Assembly: GCA_039201605.1 (NCBI GenBank)
Contig: JBCCRO010000027.1
Span: 16,339 to 80,338, forward strand
Direction: 5' to 3'
DNA length: 64,000 nucleotides
From: CADEDH01 sp039201605
Lineage (GTDB): Bacteria > Actinomycetota > Acidimicrobiia > Acidimicrobiales > SZUA-35
Position 1 is the stretch's first letter. Each line of letters opens with the position of its first letter. Below, piece by piece: positions 31,660-40,474 of the stretch. The notes below the pieces were generated by a model. The model was not told where the DNA came from. It saw only the letters and a list, made by a program, of their open reading frames with translations, and ran no database searches. A program made the position numbers and the translations under genes.

Positions 31660-32114
31660 CCGAACCCCTACACCGCACCCGCCGGGTGGAGGCCCTGGCC
31701 GCCGCCCCCGCCGACCGCCTCCTCCCGCTGGCCGAGCGGGCCCTGGCCGCCTCCGACGGTGAGGCCGACCCGGGTCGCCCACCGCTGCGAGCCGTCCACC
31801 CACCCGAGGTCGGAACCGTGACGATGACCGTCCGGGAGCCGGTGGAGCGCACCCGCTTCCTGCTGGCCGATGTGTTGGTCACCCGCTGCGAGATCGAACA
31901 TCGGGCCACCCGAGCCTGGGCCATGCGCATCGGCGACGACCGGGAGGCCACCCTGGCCGCCGCCATCCTCGACGCCGAGACCGAGGCCGGCGGCCCGCTG
32001 GCCGCCGACGTCGAGGCCCTGTGCCGAGCCGTCCACCACCGCCAGGCGGCGGACCGGTCGGCCGAGTGGGACGAGCTGGCCCCCACCGTCGTGTCCTTCG
32101 AGGAGATGAACTGA
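31656..32114 (+). CDS. phnG: C-P lyase core complex subunit PhnG
   Basis: 152 aa. Part of the PhnGHIJ complex that converts alkylphosphonates and ATP to ribosyl-alkylphosphonate 5-triphosphate and then cleaves the C-P bond. The family pattern is seen in VGTVTMTVREPVERTRFLLA followed by DVLVTRCEIEH and AILDAETEAGG. It overlaps phnF by 4 bp and phnH by 1 bp, so the order and stoichiometry of the complex are likely maintained by coupling. Confidence 0.9.
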   Translation: MTEPLHRTRRVEALAAAPADRLLPLAERALAASDGEADPGRPPLRAVHPPEVGTVTMTVREPVERTRFLLADVLVTRCEIEHRATRAWAMRIGDDREATLAAAILDAETEAGGPLAADVEALCRAVHHRQAADRSAEWDELAPTVVSFEEMN

Positions 32115-32758
32115 TGCACGTCGCCGATCTCACCCTCACCGGTGCCCGATCGCAGGCGGTGTTCGACACCCTCCTGCGAACCCTGGCCGAGCCCGGCACC
32201 GTCCTACCCCTCCCCGCCACCCTCACCGCCGAGGCGCCTCGACCGCTGTGGTTGCCCCTGGCGCTCGCCGACGTCGACGTCCGCTGTGCCGTCATCGACG
32301 CCGACGGCGGCCGTGAGGCGTCTCTGGAGGCCCTGGTGGCCGACGCCTGCGGGGCCCGACCGGCCGAGGTCGCCGACGCCGACATCGTCACCTACCTGAC
32401 CACGCCGCCCACCGTCGACGACCGCCTCGACCGAGGCACCGCCCTGGCCCCCGAGCGGGGCACCCGGGTCGGCATCGCCGTCGGCCACCTGGCCGTCGCC
32501 TCCGCCGAGGCACCCCGGTCACCCGAGGTCACCCGACTGCGCCTGTCGGGCCCCGGGGTGCCGGGCGAGCGACTGCTCGATGTGACGCCGACCTCGGGCT
32601 CGACGATCGCCGCCGTGGCCCCCGGTCTGGGCCAGGCCGGCGGCACCTTCCCCACCGGCCTCGACGTCTGGCTGTGGGCCGACGACGGCGCCGTGGCCGC
32701 CATCTCTCGATCGACCACGGTCACCGTGGTCGCCACCGACGAACAGGGAGTCAGCTGA
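32114..32758 (+). CDS. phnH: C-P lyase core complex subunit PhnH
   Basis: 214 aa. PhnH is the central subunit that dimerises with PhnG/PhnI. The start MHVADLTLTGARSQAVFDTL and LLRTLAEPGTVLPLP match the family, and the end carries GLDVWLWADDGAVAAISRST. The ATG at 32114 overlaps the phnG stop (TGATG) and is preferred over an upstream in-frame start that would add 31 Pro/Arg-rich residues. Confidence 0.9.
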   Translation: MHVADLTLTGARSQAVFDTLLRTLAEPGTVLPLPATLTAEAPRPLWLPLALADVDVRCAVIDADGGREASLEALVADACGARPAEVADADIVTYLTTPPTVDDRLDRGTALAPERGTRVGIAVGHLAVASAEAPRSPEVTRLRLSGPGVPGERLLDVTPTSGSTIAAVAPGLGQAGGTFPTGLDVWLWADDGAVAAISRSTTVTVVATDEQGVS

Positions 32759-33996
32759 TGGGATACGTCGCCGCCAAGGGTGGCTACGAGGCGATCGGTG
32801 CCGCCGAGGACCTCGTCCGCCGCCGTCGATTGGAGGGTCGCAGCTCGTGGCTCGAGATCGACCAGATCATCGACCGCCTCCGCTACTCGGTCGACCGGGT
32901 GATGGGCGAAGGGGGCCTGTGGGACGAGGAGCTGGCCGCCCGGGCCTTCCGTCAAGCCGAGGGTGACGTGATCGAGGCCGCCCACCTGATCCGGGCCCAC
33001 CGGGCCACCCTCCCCCGGTTCGGCTACACCGAGACGGCCGACGCCGACGACATCGACGTTCTGCGTCGGATCGTGCCCGCCTTCCGGGAGCCGCCCGGCC
33101 CCCAGCTCCTCGGTCGCACCCTGGACTACACCGGTCGCCTTATCGATCGGACCCCGGAGGACGAGGGCCGTCGCCTGGCGGCCGAGGCCGCCCTGGCCCG
33201 CCATGAGGCCGACGAGCAGGCCCGATCGGAGTCCACGGCGACAGCTCCTGCCGAGACCGGTACGGGTACGGGCGACACGCCCGAGCAGGGCGCCGACGAG
33301 CCGGAGGCGCCTCGGGTGCCCGGACGGCTGATGGACGTGCTGCGGGAGATGGACTCGCTCGTCGACCGGCGCCGCACCGATGACCCCGAGCCCTTCGACA
33401 TCAGCCGCATGGCGGCCCGACCGGGCGCCCCCCGCTCGGCCCGACTGTCGGCCATGGCCCGGGCCGAGACCGGGGCCCTGGTCCAGCTCTGGTACCGCAA
33501 CATCCTCGGCCCCGACCGCGACCTGCACGAGGTGACGCTGGGCGAGGTCCGCCACGGTCGCCTGCCGGTGTCGATGGTCAATCCGGTCATCGGCGAGCCC
33601 GTCACCCTCGGCACGCTCCGGGTCACCGAGGTCGAGGCCATCGAGGACCTCGACGGGGCCGACGAGGATCGCACCCGCTTCGACGTCGGCTACGGCATGT
33701 GCCTTGGGCACAACGAGCGGAAGGCGATCGCCATGGCCAACCTCGACATCGCCGTCCACCGCAACGCCGGGACCGGCCCCCTCGAACAGTCGGTGCTGAT
33801 GACGACCGACGGTCTCGACGCCTCGGGCTTCCTGGAACACCTCAAGCTCCCCCACTACGTCACCTTCCGCTCGATGATGGAGCGCAAGTCGGCAATGCGG
33901 GCCGCCGACCACGTCCGGGCCGAACGTCTGGCCCAGGGCCGGTCCGACTGCGAGGTGACCGACCTGGCCGGGACCGGGATCGAGGCCGGACGATGA
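32758..33996 (+). CDS. phnI: C-P lyase core complex subunit PhnI
   Basis: 412 aa, nucleosidase-like subunit that attaches the phosphonate to the ribose of ATP. The family start is MGYVAAKGGYEAIGAAEDLV and the C-terminal half contains MARAETGALVQLWYRNILGP and FDVGYGMCLGHNERKAIAMA. Compared with the E. coli protein (about 354 aa) it is longer, mainly because of an Ala/Glu/Thr-rich insert near residues 155-190. TGATG overlap with phnH and ATGA overlap with phnJ. Confidence 0.92.
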   Translation: MGYVAAKGGYEAIGAAEDLVRRRRLEGRSSWLEIDQIIDRLRYSVDRVMGEGGLWDEELAARAFRQAEGDVIEAAHLIRAHRATLPRFGYTETADADDIDVLRRIVPAFREPPGPQLLGRTLDYTGRLIDRTPEDEGRRLAAEAALARHEADEQARSESTATAPAETGTGTGDTPEQGADEPEAPRVPGRLMDVLREMDSLVDRRRTDDPEPFDISRMAARPGAPRSARLSAMARAETGALVQLWYRNILGPDRDLHEVTLGEVRHGRLPVSMVNPVIGEPVTLGTLRVTEVEAIEDLDGADEDRTRFDVGYGMCLGHNERKAIAMANLDIAVHRNAGTGPLEQSVLMTTDGLDASGFLEHLKLPHYVTFRSMMERKSAMRAADHVRAERLAQGRSDCEVTDLAGTGIEAGR

Positions 33997-34982
33997 GCCT
34001 GCTCGACCGGCTCGCCCCGACCGACCCCGCAGCCGGAGACACCCCCGAACCCCACACCAGCGAGTCGGCCGGCTCACACTCCCACGGCTCGGCTGCCGAG
34101 GAGCGGGTCCCCATCCTCGACGAGTCGGCCAAGCGGGAGATCCGCCGGGCCACCCTCACCGCCGTCGCCGTACCCGGCTACCAGGTGCCCTTCGGGTCCC
34201 GGGAGATGCCGGTGGCCCGGGGCTGGGGCTCCGGCGGCCTCCAGATCACCCTCGCCGTCGTGGGCGAGGACGACGTGGTCAAGGTGTACGACCAGGGCGA
34301 GGACGGCGGCGTCAACGCCGCCAACCTGCGCCGCCTGATCCGCAACGCCGAAGGCGTGGCCACCACCACCGACCCCCGCCACGCCGACGTGATCCAAACC
34401 CGGCACCGGGTACCGGAGGACGAGCTGGTCGACGGCCAGATCCTGGTGCTTCAGGTGCCGGTCCCCGAGCCGCTGCGCGGGGTGGAGCGGGACATGACCG
34501 AGCTGCGCCGCATGCACGCCGAGGGCGACTACGCCCGCATGTGGGTGTCGCTCTACGAGGACATCGTCCGCAACGGCGTCATCACCCGCACCACCGGCTA
34601 TCCGTGCGTGGTCGACGGGCGCTACGTGATCGCCACCACCCCCATCCCCCGATGGGACGTGCCCCCGCTCCATCAGAGCCGCTTCCTCAGCCTCTTCGGC
34701 GCCGGGCGGGAGAAGCGGATCTACGCCATCCCACCCCACACCGACGTCGAGCCCCTCACCTTCGAGGATGTGCCCTTCGAAGTGGAGGAATCGAAGATCC
34801 CCTGCGTCCACTGCGGCGTGCTCGACGAGCACGGGATGTCCGCCGCCTACCTGGTGGAGCTGCCCCAGCAGGACGGCTCGTCGGTCTGGGTCTGCAGCGA
34901 CACCGACTGGTGCACCCGCCAGCAGATCGAGGCCGGGCTCCTCAACCCCGAGGCCGCCCAGCAGGAAGGAGAGCTCTGGTGA
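33993..34982 (+). CDS. phnJ: Carbon-phosphorus lyase, radical SAM subunit PhnJ
   Basis: 329 aa. Radical-SAM enzyme that breaks the C-P bond. The four iron-sulfur/catalytic cysteines are all present near the C-terminus: CVHC (residues about 272-275), then C and C in VCSDTDWC, the spacing of characterised PhnJ. Upstream are AVPGYQVPFGSREMP and TTTDPRHADVIQTRHR. The N-terminus carries about 40 extra residues rich in Ser, His and Ala. ATGA overlap with phnI, GTGA overlap with phnK. Confidence 0.95.
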   Translation: MSLLDRLAPTDPAAGDTPEPHTSESAGSHSHGSAAEERVPILDESAKREIRRATLTAVAVPGYQVPFGSREMPVARGWGSGGLQITLAVVGEDDVVKVYDQGEDGGVNAANLRRLIRNAEGVATTTDPRHADVIQTRHRVPEDELVDGQILVLQVPVPEPLRGVERDMTELRRMHAEGDYARMWVSLYEDIVRNGVITRTTGYPCVVDGRYVIATTPIPRWDVPPLHQSRFLSLFGAGREKRIYAIPPHTDVEPLTFEDVPFEVEESKIPCVHCGVLDEHGMSAAYLVELPQQDGSSVWVCSDTDWCTRQQIEAGLLNPEAAQQEGELW

Positions 34983-35908
34983 CCGTCACCAGCACCCCAC
35001 CCCACGCCGCCGCCGAACCCCTGGTCAACGGGGTCGGCGACACCTCGACCGAGCCGACGGCCTCCGCCATCGCCCCGTGGTCGATCACGGTGGAGAGCCT
35101 CGGTCGGGTCTACGGCCCGGGCGGGGCCGACGCCGTGCCCGGCACCGGGCCGGAATTCGGCACCTCGGTCAGCCCCACCACCGGCGCGGTGGTCGGCTGC
35201 TGGGGCATCGACCTTGCCGTGGCCCCGGGCGAGGCGCTGGGCATCATCGGCGAGTCCGGCTCGGGCAAGTCGACCCTGATGCGCTGCATCGCCGGCGACC
35301 AGAAGACGAGCGCCGGCTCGGTCCATCTGGCGTCCTGCGACGACGGCGCCACCGACATCCTGCACCTCGACCCCTCCGCCCGCCGGCAGCTTCGCATCGA
35401 CCAGCTGGCCGTCGTCTACCAGGATCCGGCCGAGGGCCTCGACCTCCATGTCACGGCCGGGGGCAACGTGGCCGACCGGCTGACCGCCGCCGGTTGGCGC
35501 CACTTCGGCCGGATCCGGGAGCGGGCGGCCGAGCTGCTGGCCCGCACCGAGGTGCCCCTCGAGCGCATGGACGACCCGGTCGCCACCTTCTCGGGCGGCA
35601 TGCGCCAGCGGGTGCAGCTGGCCAAGGCCCTGGCCAACCGGCCGCCGGTCCTGCTGCTCGACGAGCCGACCACCGGCCTCGACGCCTCGGTCGCCGCCGG
35701 TGTCCTCGACCTGATCCGGGACCTGCTGGACGAGACGGGGGTGGCCGCCATCGTGGTCTCCCACGACTTCAACGTGATCGAAATGCTCACCCGACGGTGT
35801 GTGGTGATGCACCACGGCCGGGTGGTCGAGGAAGGGCTGACCGATCAGCTGCTCGAAGACCCGCAGCACCCCTATAGCCAGCGCCTGGTCGGCGCCGCCC
35901 GAGGGTGA
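34979..35908 (+). CDS. phnK: C-P lyase ATP-binding subunit PhnK
   Basis: 309 aa ABC-type ATPase that docks on the PhnGHIJ core. Walker A is GESGSGKST, signature FSGGMRQRVQLAKAL, Walker B VLLLDEPTTGLD, switch His in VVSHDF. About 45 N-terminal residues precede the domain, and there is an insert before Walker A, making it longer than E. coli PhnK (252 aa). The GTG at 34979 overlaps the phnJ stop by 4 bp. Confidence 0.92.
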   Translation: MTVTSTPPHAAAEPLVNGVGDTSTEPTASAIAPWSITVESLGRVYGPGGADAVPGTGPEFGTSVSPTTGAVVGCWGIDLAVAPGEALGIIGESGSGKSTLMRCIAGDQKTSAGSVHLASCDDGATDILHLDPSARRQLRIDQLAVVYQDPAEGLDLHVTAGGNVADRLTAAGWRHFGRIRERAAELLARTEVPLERMDDPVATFSGGMRQRVQLAKALANRPPVLLLDEPTTGLDASVAAGVLDLIRDLLDETGVAAIVVSHDFNVIEMLTRRCVVMHHGRVVEEGLTDQLLEDPQHPYSQRLVGAARG

Positions 35909-36681
35909 GCGCGATGTCGCTACCGACGAACCACACCGACGACCGCACGCTGCTGTCCATCCGGGGCCTGGTCAAGTCCTTCCGTCTCCACGCCGTCGGC
36001 GGCCGGGTCGTGCGCGGCCTGGTCGGGGTCGACCTCGACCTGTTCGAGGGCGACCATCTGGCCCTGGCCGGGCGGTCCGGGGCGGGCAAGTCCAGCCTGA
36101 TCAAGTGCGTGCACCGCACCTACGTGGCCGACGAGGGCTCGATCACCTACCGGGCCGCCTCCGGCGAACGGATCGACCTGTTGGCGATGTCCGACAGCGA
36201 CGTGGCCGACCTTCGGGCCCGGGAGATCGGGTATGTGTCCCAGTTCCTCCGGGCCGCTCCCCGCCGACCCGTCCTGGACGTGGTGGCCATGGAGGCCCGC
36301 CGGGTCGGCGTCGATCCCGACGCCGCCGACGACCTGGCGGCCGAGGTGCTGCGCCGGGTCAACATCGGCTCCGAGCTGTTCAGCACCTTCCCCTCCCTAC
36401 TTTCCGGCGGGGAGAAGCAGCGGGTGAACCTGGCGGCCGGCATCGTGGTCGCCCCCCGCCTGCTGCTACTCGACGAGCCGGTGTCGGCCCTCGACCCGGC
36501 CAACCGGGAGTCGGTGCTCGACGTGATCGCCGAGCTCACCTCCCGAGGATCGACGGTCCTGTCGATCTTCCACGACCTCGATGCGATGCGACGCCTGGCC
36601 GACCGCGTCGCCTCGATGGCCGACGGCGCCATCGTCGGCCTCGGCGCCCCCGACGAGATTCTGGAGCCCGCACCCGTATGA
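35905..36681 (+). CDS. phnL: C-P lyase ATP-binding subunit PhnL
   Basis: 258 aa ABC-type ATPase; PhnL pairs with PhnK on the C-P lyase complex. Walker A is AGRSGAGKSS, signature LLSGGEKQRVNLAAG, Walker B LLLLDEPVSALD. PhnL-specific text is seen in GYVSQFLRAAPRRPVLDVVA. The GTG at 35905 overlaps phnK (GTGA); an in-frame ATG lies three codons later. Its stop overlaps phnM as ATGA. Confidence 0.92.
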   Translation: MSAMSLPTNHTDDRTLLSIRGLVKSFRLHAVGGRVVRGLVGVDLDLFEGDHLALAGRSGAGKSSLIKCVHRTYVADEGSITYRAASGERIDLLAMSDSDVADLRAREIGYVSQFLRAAPRRPVLDVVAMEARRVGVDPDAADDLAAEVLRRVNIGSELFSTFPSLLSGGEKQRVNLAAGIVVAPRLLLLDEPVSALDPANRESVLDVIAELTSRGSTVLSIFHDLDAMRRLADRVASMADGAIVGLGAPDEILEPAPV

Positions 36682-37940
36682 CCTCCGTTTCCACCTCCCC
36701 CGACACTTCCGACACCGACGACGGCCGCGACCGCGACGAGGCGGCCACCGTCAGCCTGTACCGCAACGTGCGGGCCGTCACCCCCGACGCCGTGCTCGAC
36801 GACGCCCACGTGGTGGTCGAGGACGGGGTGATCACCTCGGTCGGCACCGGCGTCGCCCCAGCGGCCAACGGCCGGGCCCAGCGCACGATCGACGGGCGGG
36901 GCCTGCTGCTTCTGCCGGGCCTGATCGACACCCACTCCGACGGGTACGAGAAGGAGATCAGCCCTCGCCGCACGGCGCAGTTCGATCTCGGCTTCGCCAT
37001 CGAGTCGTTCGAGGGCCGGCTGCGCAGCGCCGGCGTCGTCACCGTGTGCCACGGGGTCGGCTACCAGGAGAAGGAGGGCACCGATCGATCGGTGGAGCGG
37101 GCCAAGGCGCTCTACGACGCCATCGAGACCCGCCGGGCCGAACCGGCGGTCGGCGTCGACCACCGGATCCTGTACCGCACCGAGGCCCGTGACCTCGACG
37201 CCCTCGACCATCTGCTGGCCGATATCGACGAGGGTCGGACCGGGGGCGCCGAGCGGGTCCTCGTCTCGTTCGAGGACCACACCCCCGGCCAGGGCCAGTA
37301 CCGCGACGTGACCCAGTTCGAAGCGGCCGTCGATCCGGCCTCGGTCCCCGAAGGGATGACGGTGAAGGAGCACGTCCAGGGCATCATCGACCGCAACGAG
37401 GCCCTGATCGCCGTGCGCGACGCCAACCGGTCGAAGCTGACGGCGCGGGCCGAGGTCGGTGACATCATCCTTCTGGCCCACGACGTCGACACCGCCGAGG
37501 ACGTGACGATGGCGCTGGAGATGGGGGCGTCGGTGGCCGAGTTCCCGGTCTCGTTCGATGCAGCCTCAGCCGCCCGCGACGCCGACATGACGATCGTGAT
37601 GGGCGCCCCCAACGCCCTCCGGGGCCGCTCCCACTCGGCCAATGCTTCGGCCCGAGACCTGATCGCCGAGGGCCTGTGCGACGTGTTGGCCTCCGACTAC
37701 TTGCCCTCCACCATGCTCGGCGCCGTGTCGCAGCTGGCCACCGAGGGCGTCTGCGACCTGGCCGCCGCGGTCCGGCTGGTGACGTCGGGACCGGCGGCCA
37801 TGCTCGGCCTCGATGACCGCGGCCGGATCGCCGAGGGTGCCCGGGCCGATGTCATCCTCGTCGACGACCGGGGGTCCTGGCCGTCGGTGGTGGGCGTGTA
37901 CCGGGTCGACGACGACCCGGCTCGCCGCCTCACCGCCTGA
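36678..37940 (+). CDS. phnM: Alpha-D-ribose 1-methylphosphonate 5-triphosphate diphosphatase
   Basis: 420 aa amidohydrolase-fold enzyme that removes pyrophosphate from the ribosyl-alkylphosphonate triphosphate before C-P cleavage. Metal-binding features: GLIDTHSDGYEKEISPR (amidohydrolase H-x-D variant), VSFEDHTPGQGQ, LAHDVDTAEDV and LASDYLPSTML. Slightly longer than the E. coli enzyme because of an Asp/Thr-rich N-terminus. Last gene of the plus-strand phn operon; phnN and phnP are not present after it. Confidence 0.93.
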   Translation: MTSVSTSPDTSDTDDGRDRDEAATVSLYRNVRAVTPDAVLDDAHVVVEDGVITSVGTGVAPAANGRAQRTIDGRGLLLLPGLIDTHSDGYEKEISPRRTAQFDLGFAIESFEGRLRSAGVVTVCHGVGYQEKEGTDRSVERAKALYDAIETRRAEPAVGVDHRILYRTEARDLDALDHLLADIDEGRTGGAERVLVSFEDHTPGQGQYRDVTQFEAAVDPASVPEGMTVKEHVQGIIDRNEALIAVRDANRSKLTARAEVGDIILLAHDVDTAEDVTMALEMGASVAEFPVSFDAASAARDADMTIVMGAPNALRGRSHSANASARDLIAEGLCDVLASDYLPSTMLGAVSQLATEGVCDLAAAVRLVTSGPAAMLGLDDRGRIAEGARADVILVDDRGSWPSVVGVYRVDDDPARRLTA

Positions 37941-37942
37941 CC

Positions 37943-37974
37943 GCCTGGCCGTCTGGCCGTCTGGCCGTCTGGCC
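37943..37974. repeat. Short tandem repeat, 8-bp unit
   Basis: Four consecutive units of GTCTGGCC (the first reads GCCTGGCC) immediately after phnM, in the 79-bp convergent gap between the two phn operons. Likely variable by slippage. Confidence 0.8.
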
Positions 37975-38019
37975 GAGCCTCGGCTCGGGTTCTCCGTCTG
38001 ACCGACCCGGGGTCGGCCC

Positions 38020-38634
38020 TCAGCGGGCCGAGCCGGCGGCCGACAGCTCCTCGACCAGCAGGTCGCAGAAGAAGCTCATCGGCGGCGTCGGGGCGTTGGG
38101 CGTCTTGCCCAGGTCGTCCCAGCGGCGCAGGTCGGCCGCTTCGGCGTGGCCCGGCTGGGCCTCGAAGTCGGCCACCTCGCCCGGCGTCATCGGCCCGCCC
38201 TGGACCACCAGCGAGCGGACCGAGGCCGGCGAGAGGCCGTCGTGGTAGGTGGTGTCGGTGGCGACCAGGTACCGCTTGGCCGGTACGTGAAGCCGGATGG
38301 GCTCGGTGACGGCCTCGGAGAACCAGTTGGCCAGGAAGCGGGAGCCGACGTCCTCGTGATGGCGGTCGGTTTTGAGGAAGTCATGGTCGCGGTCATCCTC
38401 GCCGAGCAGGAGGTGCCCGATGTCGTGCAACAGTGCCGCCAGCACCGTCGGGCGTTCGGCCCCGGCGGCGAGGGCGAGGGCGGCGCACTGCAGGCCGTGC
38501 TCCACCTGGTTCACCGCCTCGTCATACCGGGTGGTGCCTCGACGCTCGTACAGCCCGACGAGGGCGTCGGCGATCTCTTCCGGCCCGTCGAGGGCACGCC
38601 AGACGGGTGTGGTCGGGGTGCGGTCGTCGGTCAT
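38020..38634 (-). CDS. HD-domain oxygenase-like protein of phosphonate loci (PhnZ type)
   Basis: 204 aa HD-fold protein of the group tied to phosphonate degradation, where characterised PhnZ is a di-iron oxygenase cleaving the C-P bond of 2-amino-1-hydroxyethylphosphonate. Metal motifs: His46 in QVEHGLQCA, His70-Asp71 in LLHDIGHLL with His74, and a downstream FLKTDRHHEDVG region. It follows phnE by 58 bp in the same direction with an AAGGAG site, so it probably belongs to the transporter operon. No PhnY-type 2-oxoglutarate oxygenase is in the window, so the exact substrate is open. Confidence 0.82.
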   Translation of the reverse strand: MTDDRTPTTPVWRALDGPEEIADALVGLYERRGTTRYDEAVNQVEHGLQCAALALAAGAERPTVLAALLHDIGHLLLGEDDRDHDFLKTDRHHEDVGSRFLANWFSEAVTEPIRLHVPAKRYLVATDTTYHDGLSPASVRSLVVQGGPMTPGEVADFEAQPGHAEAADLRRWDDLGKTPNAPTPPMSFFCDLLVEELSAAGSAR

Positions 38635-38692
38635 GGCGATGCTCCTTGCTGTGCGGGTCGGGGCCCGGCTCCGGGTCCGACCACAGGGATGG

Positions 38693-40474
38693 CTAGATGA
38701 TCTGGCGCCGGACCCAGCCGGCCAGCAGCTCGATGGCGTAGACGATGACGAAGATCGACAGGATGATGCCGCCCATCGTCTGGAAGTCGAGTGTCTTCGA
38801 GGCGTTCTGCAGGAGGAAGCCGATACCGCCGGCCCCGACGATGCCCAGCACCGTCGAGCTGCGCAGGCTGATGTCGAGCAGATAGAGGGAGTTGCCGACC
38901 AGCGACGGCAGGGCCTGAGGCGTCACCGCCGTGCCCAGGTCCTGCAGGCGCCCGGCCCCGGAGGACACGACGCCGTCACGCGGCCCCTGGCGGACCTCTT
39001 CGATGTTGTCGGCGAAGAGTTTGGTGGCGAACCCGATCAGCCCGAAGGCGAGGGCCAACGTACCGGCGGCCGGGCCGAGGCCGATGGCGACCACGAGCAG
39101 CACGGCGACCACGATGTCGGGGGCGGCCCGCACGAGCAGGGCGGTGAAGCGGGCGATGGCGTAGGACGCCCGACCCGGCGCGGTGTTGGACGCCGCCACG
39201 AACGACAGCGGTATCGCCACCAGGAGGGCGAGGAAGGTGGAGGCGAAACCGATCGCCACCGTCTCCAACAGGTCGCTACGAACCCTGGCCGTGAACCACG
39301 CCAGGTCCTTGGGGATCAGACGCCAGACGATCTCCGGAAGGTTGGTCAGCTCGACGAACATCTCCCGGAACGAGATGTCGGGGACCACGAACGACAGGAC
39401 GAACAGCAGAACCCCGATGGCGGCGGCCACGTTGAGCCGGATCCGATCTTTCGTCCACGGTGGCCTCAGCGAGCGCTCACGCGTCGGTGCCATCGGTGCC
39501 GACCCGGTCGCAGCGCCGCCGGCCGACATCGAGGTCGAGGTCGGGAGCGATGCCGGACGGCGACGGAGAAGCCCGGTGAGTAGGCCGGCGGAGCGGCGCG
39601 GGGTTGCGCCCTCGCTGCCGAGGATGGCCCGGCGGGTCAGCGAGGAGGCGATCTCCATGATCACCACCAGAACCACGAACAGTAGGGCCACCCCGAGGAG
39701 GTCCGGGTAGCGGAGGTTGCCCTGGTAGCCCCGGAGGATCACGCCGATGCCGCCGGCTCCGACGAAGCCGAGGATCGGAGCACCGCGGAAGTCGATCTCC
39801 AGCCGGTAGAGCGACACCGAGATGACGGTCGGGGTGATCTGGCTCCAGATGCCGGTGGCCATGTCTTGGAACGGACCGGCCCCGGTAGCCAGCACGCCCT
39901 CGCGGGGGCCGGGGTCGATCTCCTCGATGGCATCGGCCAGGAGCTTGCCGATCATGCCGATCGAGTGGAGCCCGATGGCGATGATGCCGGGTAGCACGCC
40001 GATGCCGTAGACCCGGACGAAGACCAGGGCGAAGGCGATGGTGGGCACCGCCCGGGTGAAGACGATGAGGGCTCGGGCCACGACCCGCACCACCCGGTAG
40101 GGCATCACGTTCTCGGCGGCGGCGAAGGCCAGTGGGATCGACAGCAGTACGCCGATGGCGGTGCCGGCGAAGGCCATGAAGAAGGTGTCGAGGAGGGCCT
40201 GGATGATGACCGAGCGGTCCTCGGAGGCGATCACGGGCCGCCACATGCGCTCGAGCAGGTTCTGCGTCTCGGGCCAGCCCTCGATGATGCCGCGCACGTC
40301 GATGTCGACCCGCCACAGGCCCCACACCGAAGCGGCGAGGAAGCCGACGGCCAGGGCGTACATCGTCGCCCGCTTGGCCGTCCACGGCGGACTGACGCTG
40401 GACGGTGCGCCGCCGGGCGATGCCGGCCCGGGCCGTTCGGGAGCCGACCGGGGACTGTCGATCGCGACCGTCAT
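38693..40474 (-). CDS. phnE: Phosphonate ABC transporter permease, two-domain PhnE fusion
   Basis: 593 aa, twice the usual length. Two complete permease domains are joined head to tail. Each ends with the family motif, FRGAPILGFVGAGGIG (first half, about residues 235-250) and RSSTVLGIVGAGGIGFLL (second half), and each has the EE(I/V)..GPR(E/D)GV cytoplasmic loop. A Ser/Thr/Ala linker of about 60 residues separates them. A fused PhnE replaces the homodimer or PhnE1/E2 pair seen elsewhere. The ATG overlaps the phnC stop by 1 bp. Confidence 0.92.
   Translation of the reverse strand: MTVAIDSPRSAPERPGPASPGGAPSSVSPPWTAKRATMYALAVGFLAASVWGLWRVDIDVRGIIEGWPETQNLLERMWRPVIASEDRSVIIQALLDTFFMAFAGTAIGVLLSIPLAFAAAENVMPYRVVRVVARALIVFTRAVPTIAFALVFVRVYGIGVLPGIIAIGLHSIGMIGKLLADAIEEIDPGPREGVLATGAGPFQDMATGIWSQITPTVISVSLYRLEIDFRGAPILGFVGAGGIGVILRGYQGNLRYPDLLGVALLFVVLVVIMEIASSLTRRAILGSEGATPRRSAGLLTGLLRRRPASLPTSTSMSAGGAATGSAPMAPTRERSLRPPWTKDRIRLNVAAAIGVLLFVLSFVVPDISFREMFVELTNLPEIVWRLIPKDLAWFTARVRSDLLETVAIGFASTFLALLVAIPLSFVAASNTAPGRASYAIARFTALLVRAAPDIVVAVLLVVAIGLGPAAGTLALAFGLIGFATKLFADNIEEVRQGPRDGVVSSGAGRLQDLGTAVTPQALPSLVGNSLYLLDISLRSSTVLGIVGAGGIGFLLQNASKTLDFQTMGGIILSIFVIVYAIELLAGWVRRQII

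Noticed and set aside
30715..31803. Extension of the 2H phosphoesterase gene across phnF on the minus strand
   Set aside because: The extra 363 residues are a shadow of phnF; the ATG at 30714 has a -10 box 7 nt upstream and starts exactly at the fold.
37943..37974. CRISPR array
   Set aside because: The repeat unit is 8 bp and contiguous, without spacers. No cas genes are in the window.
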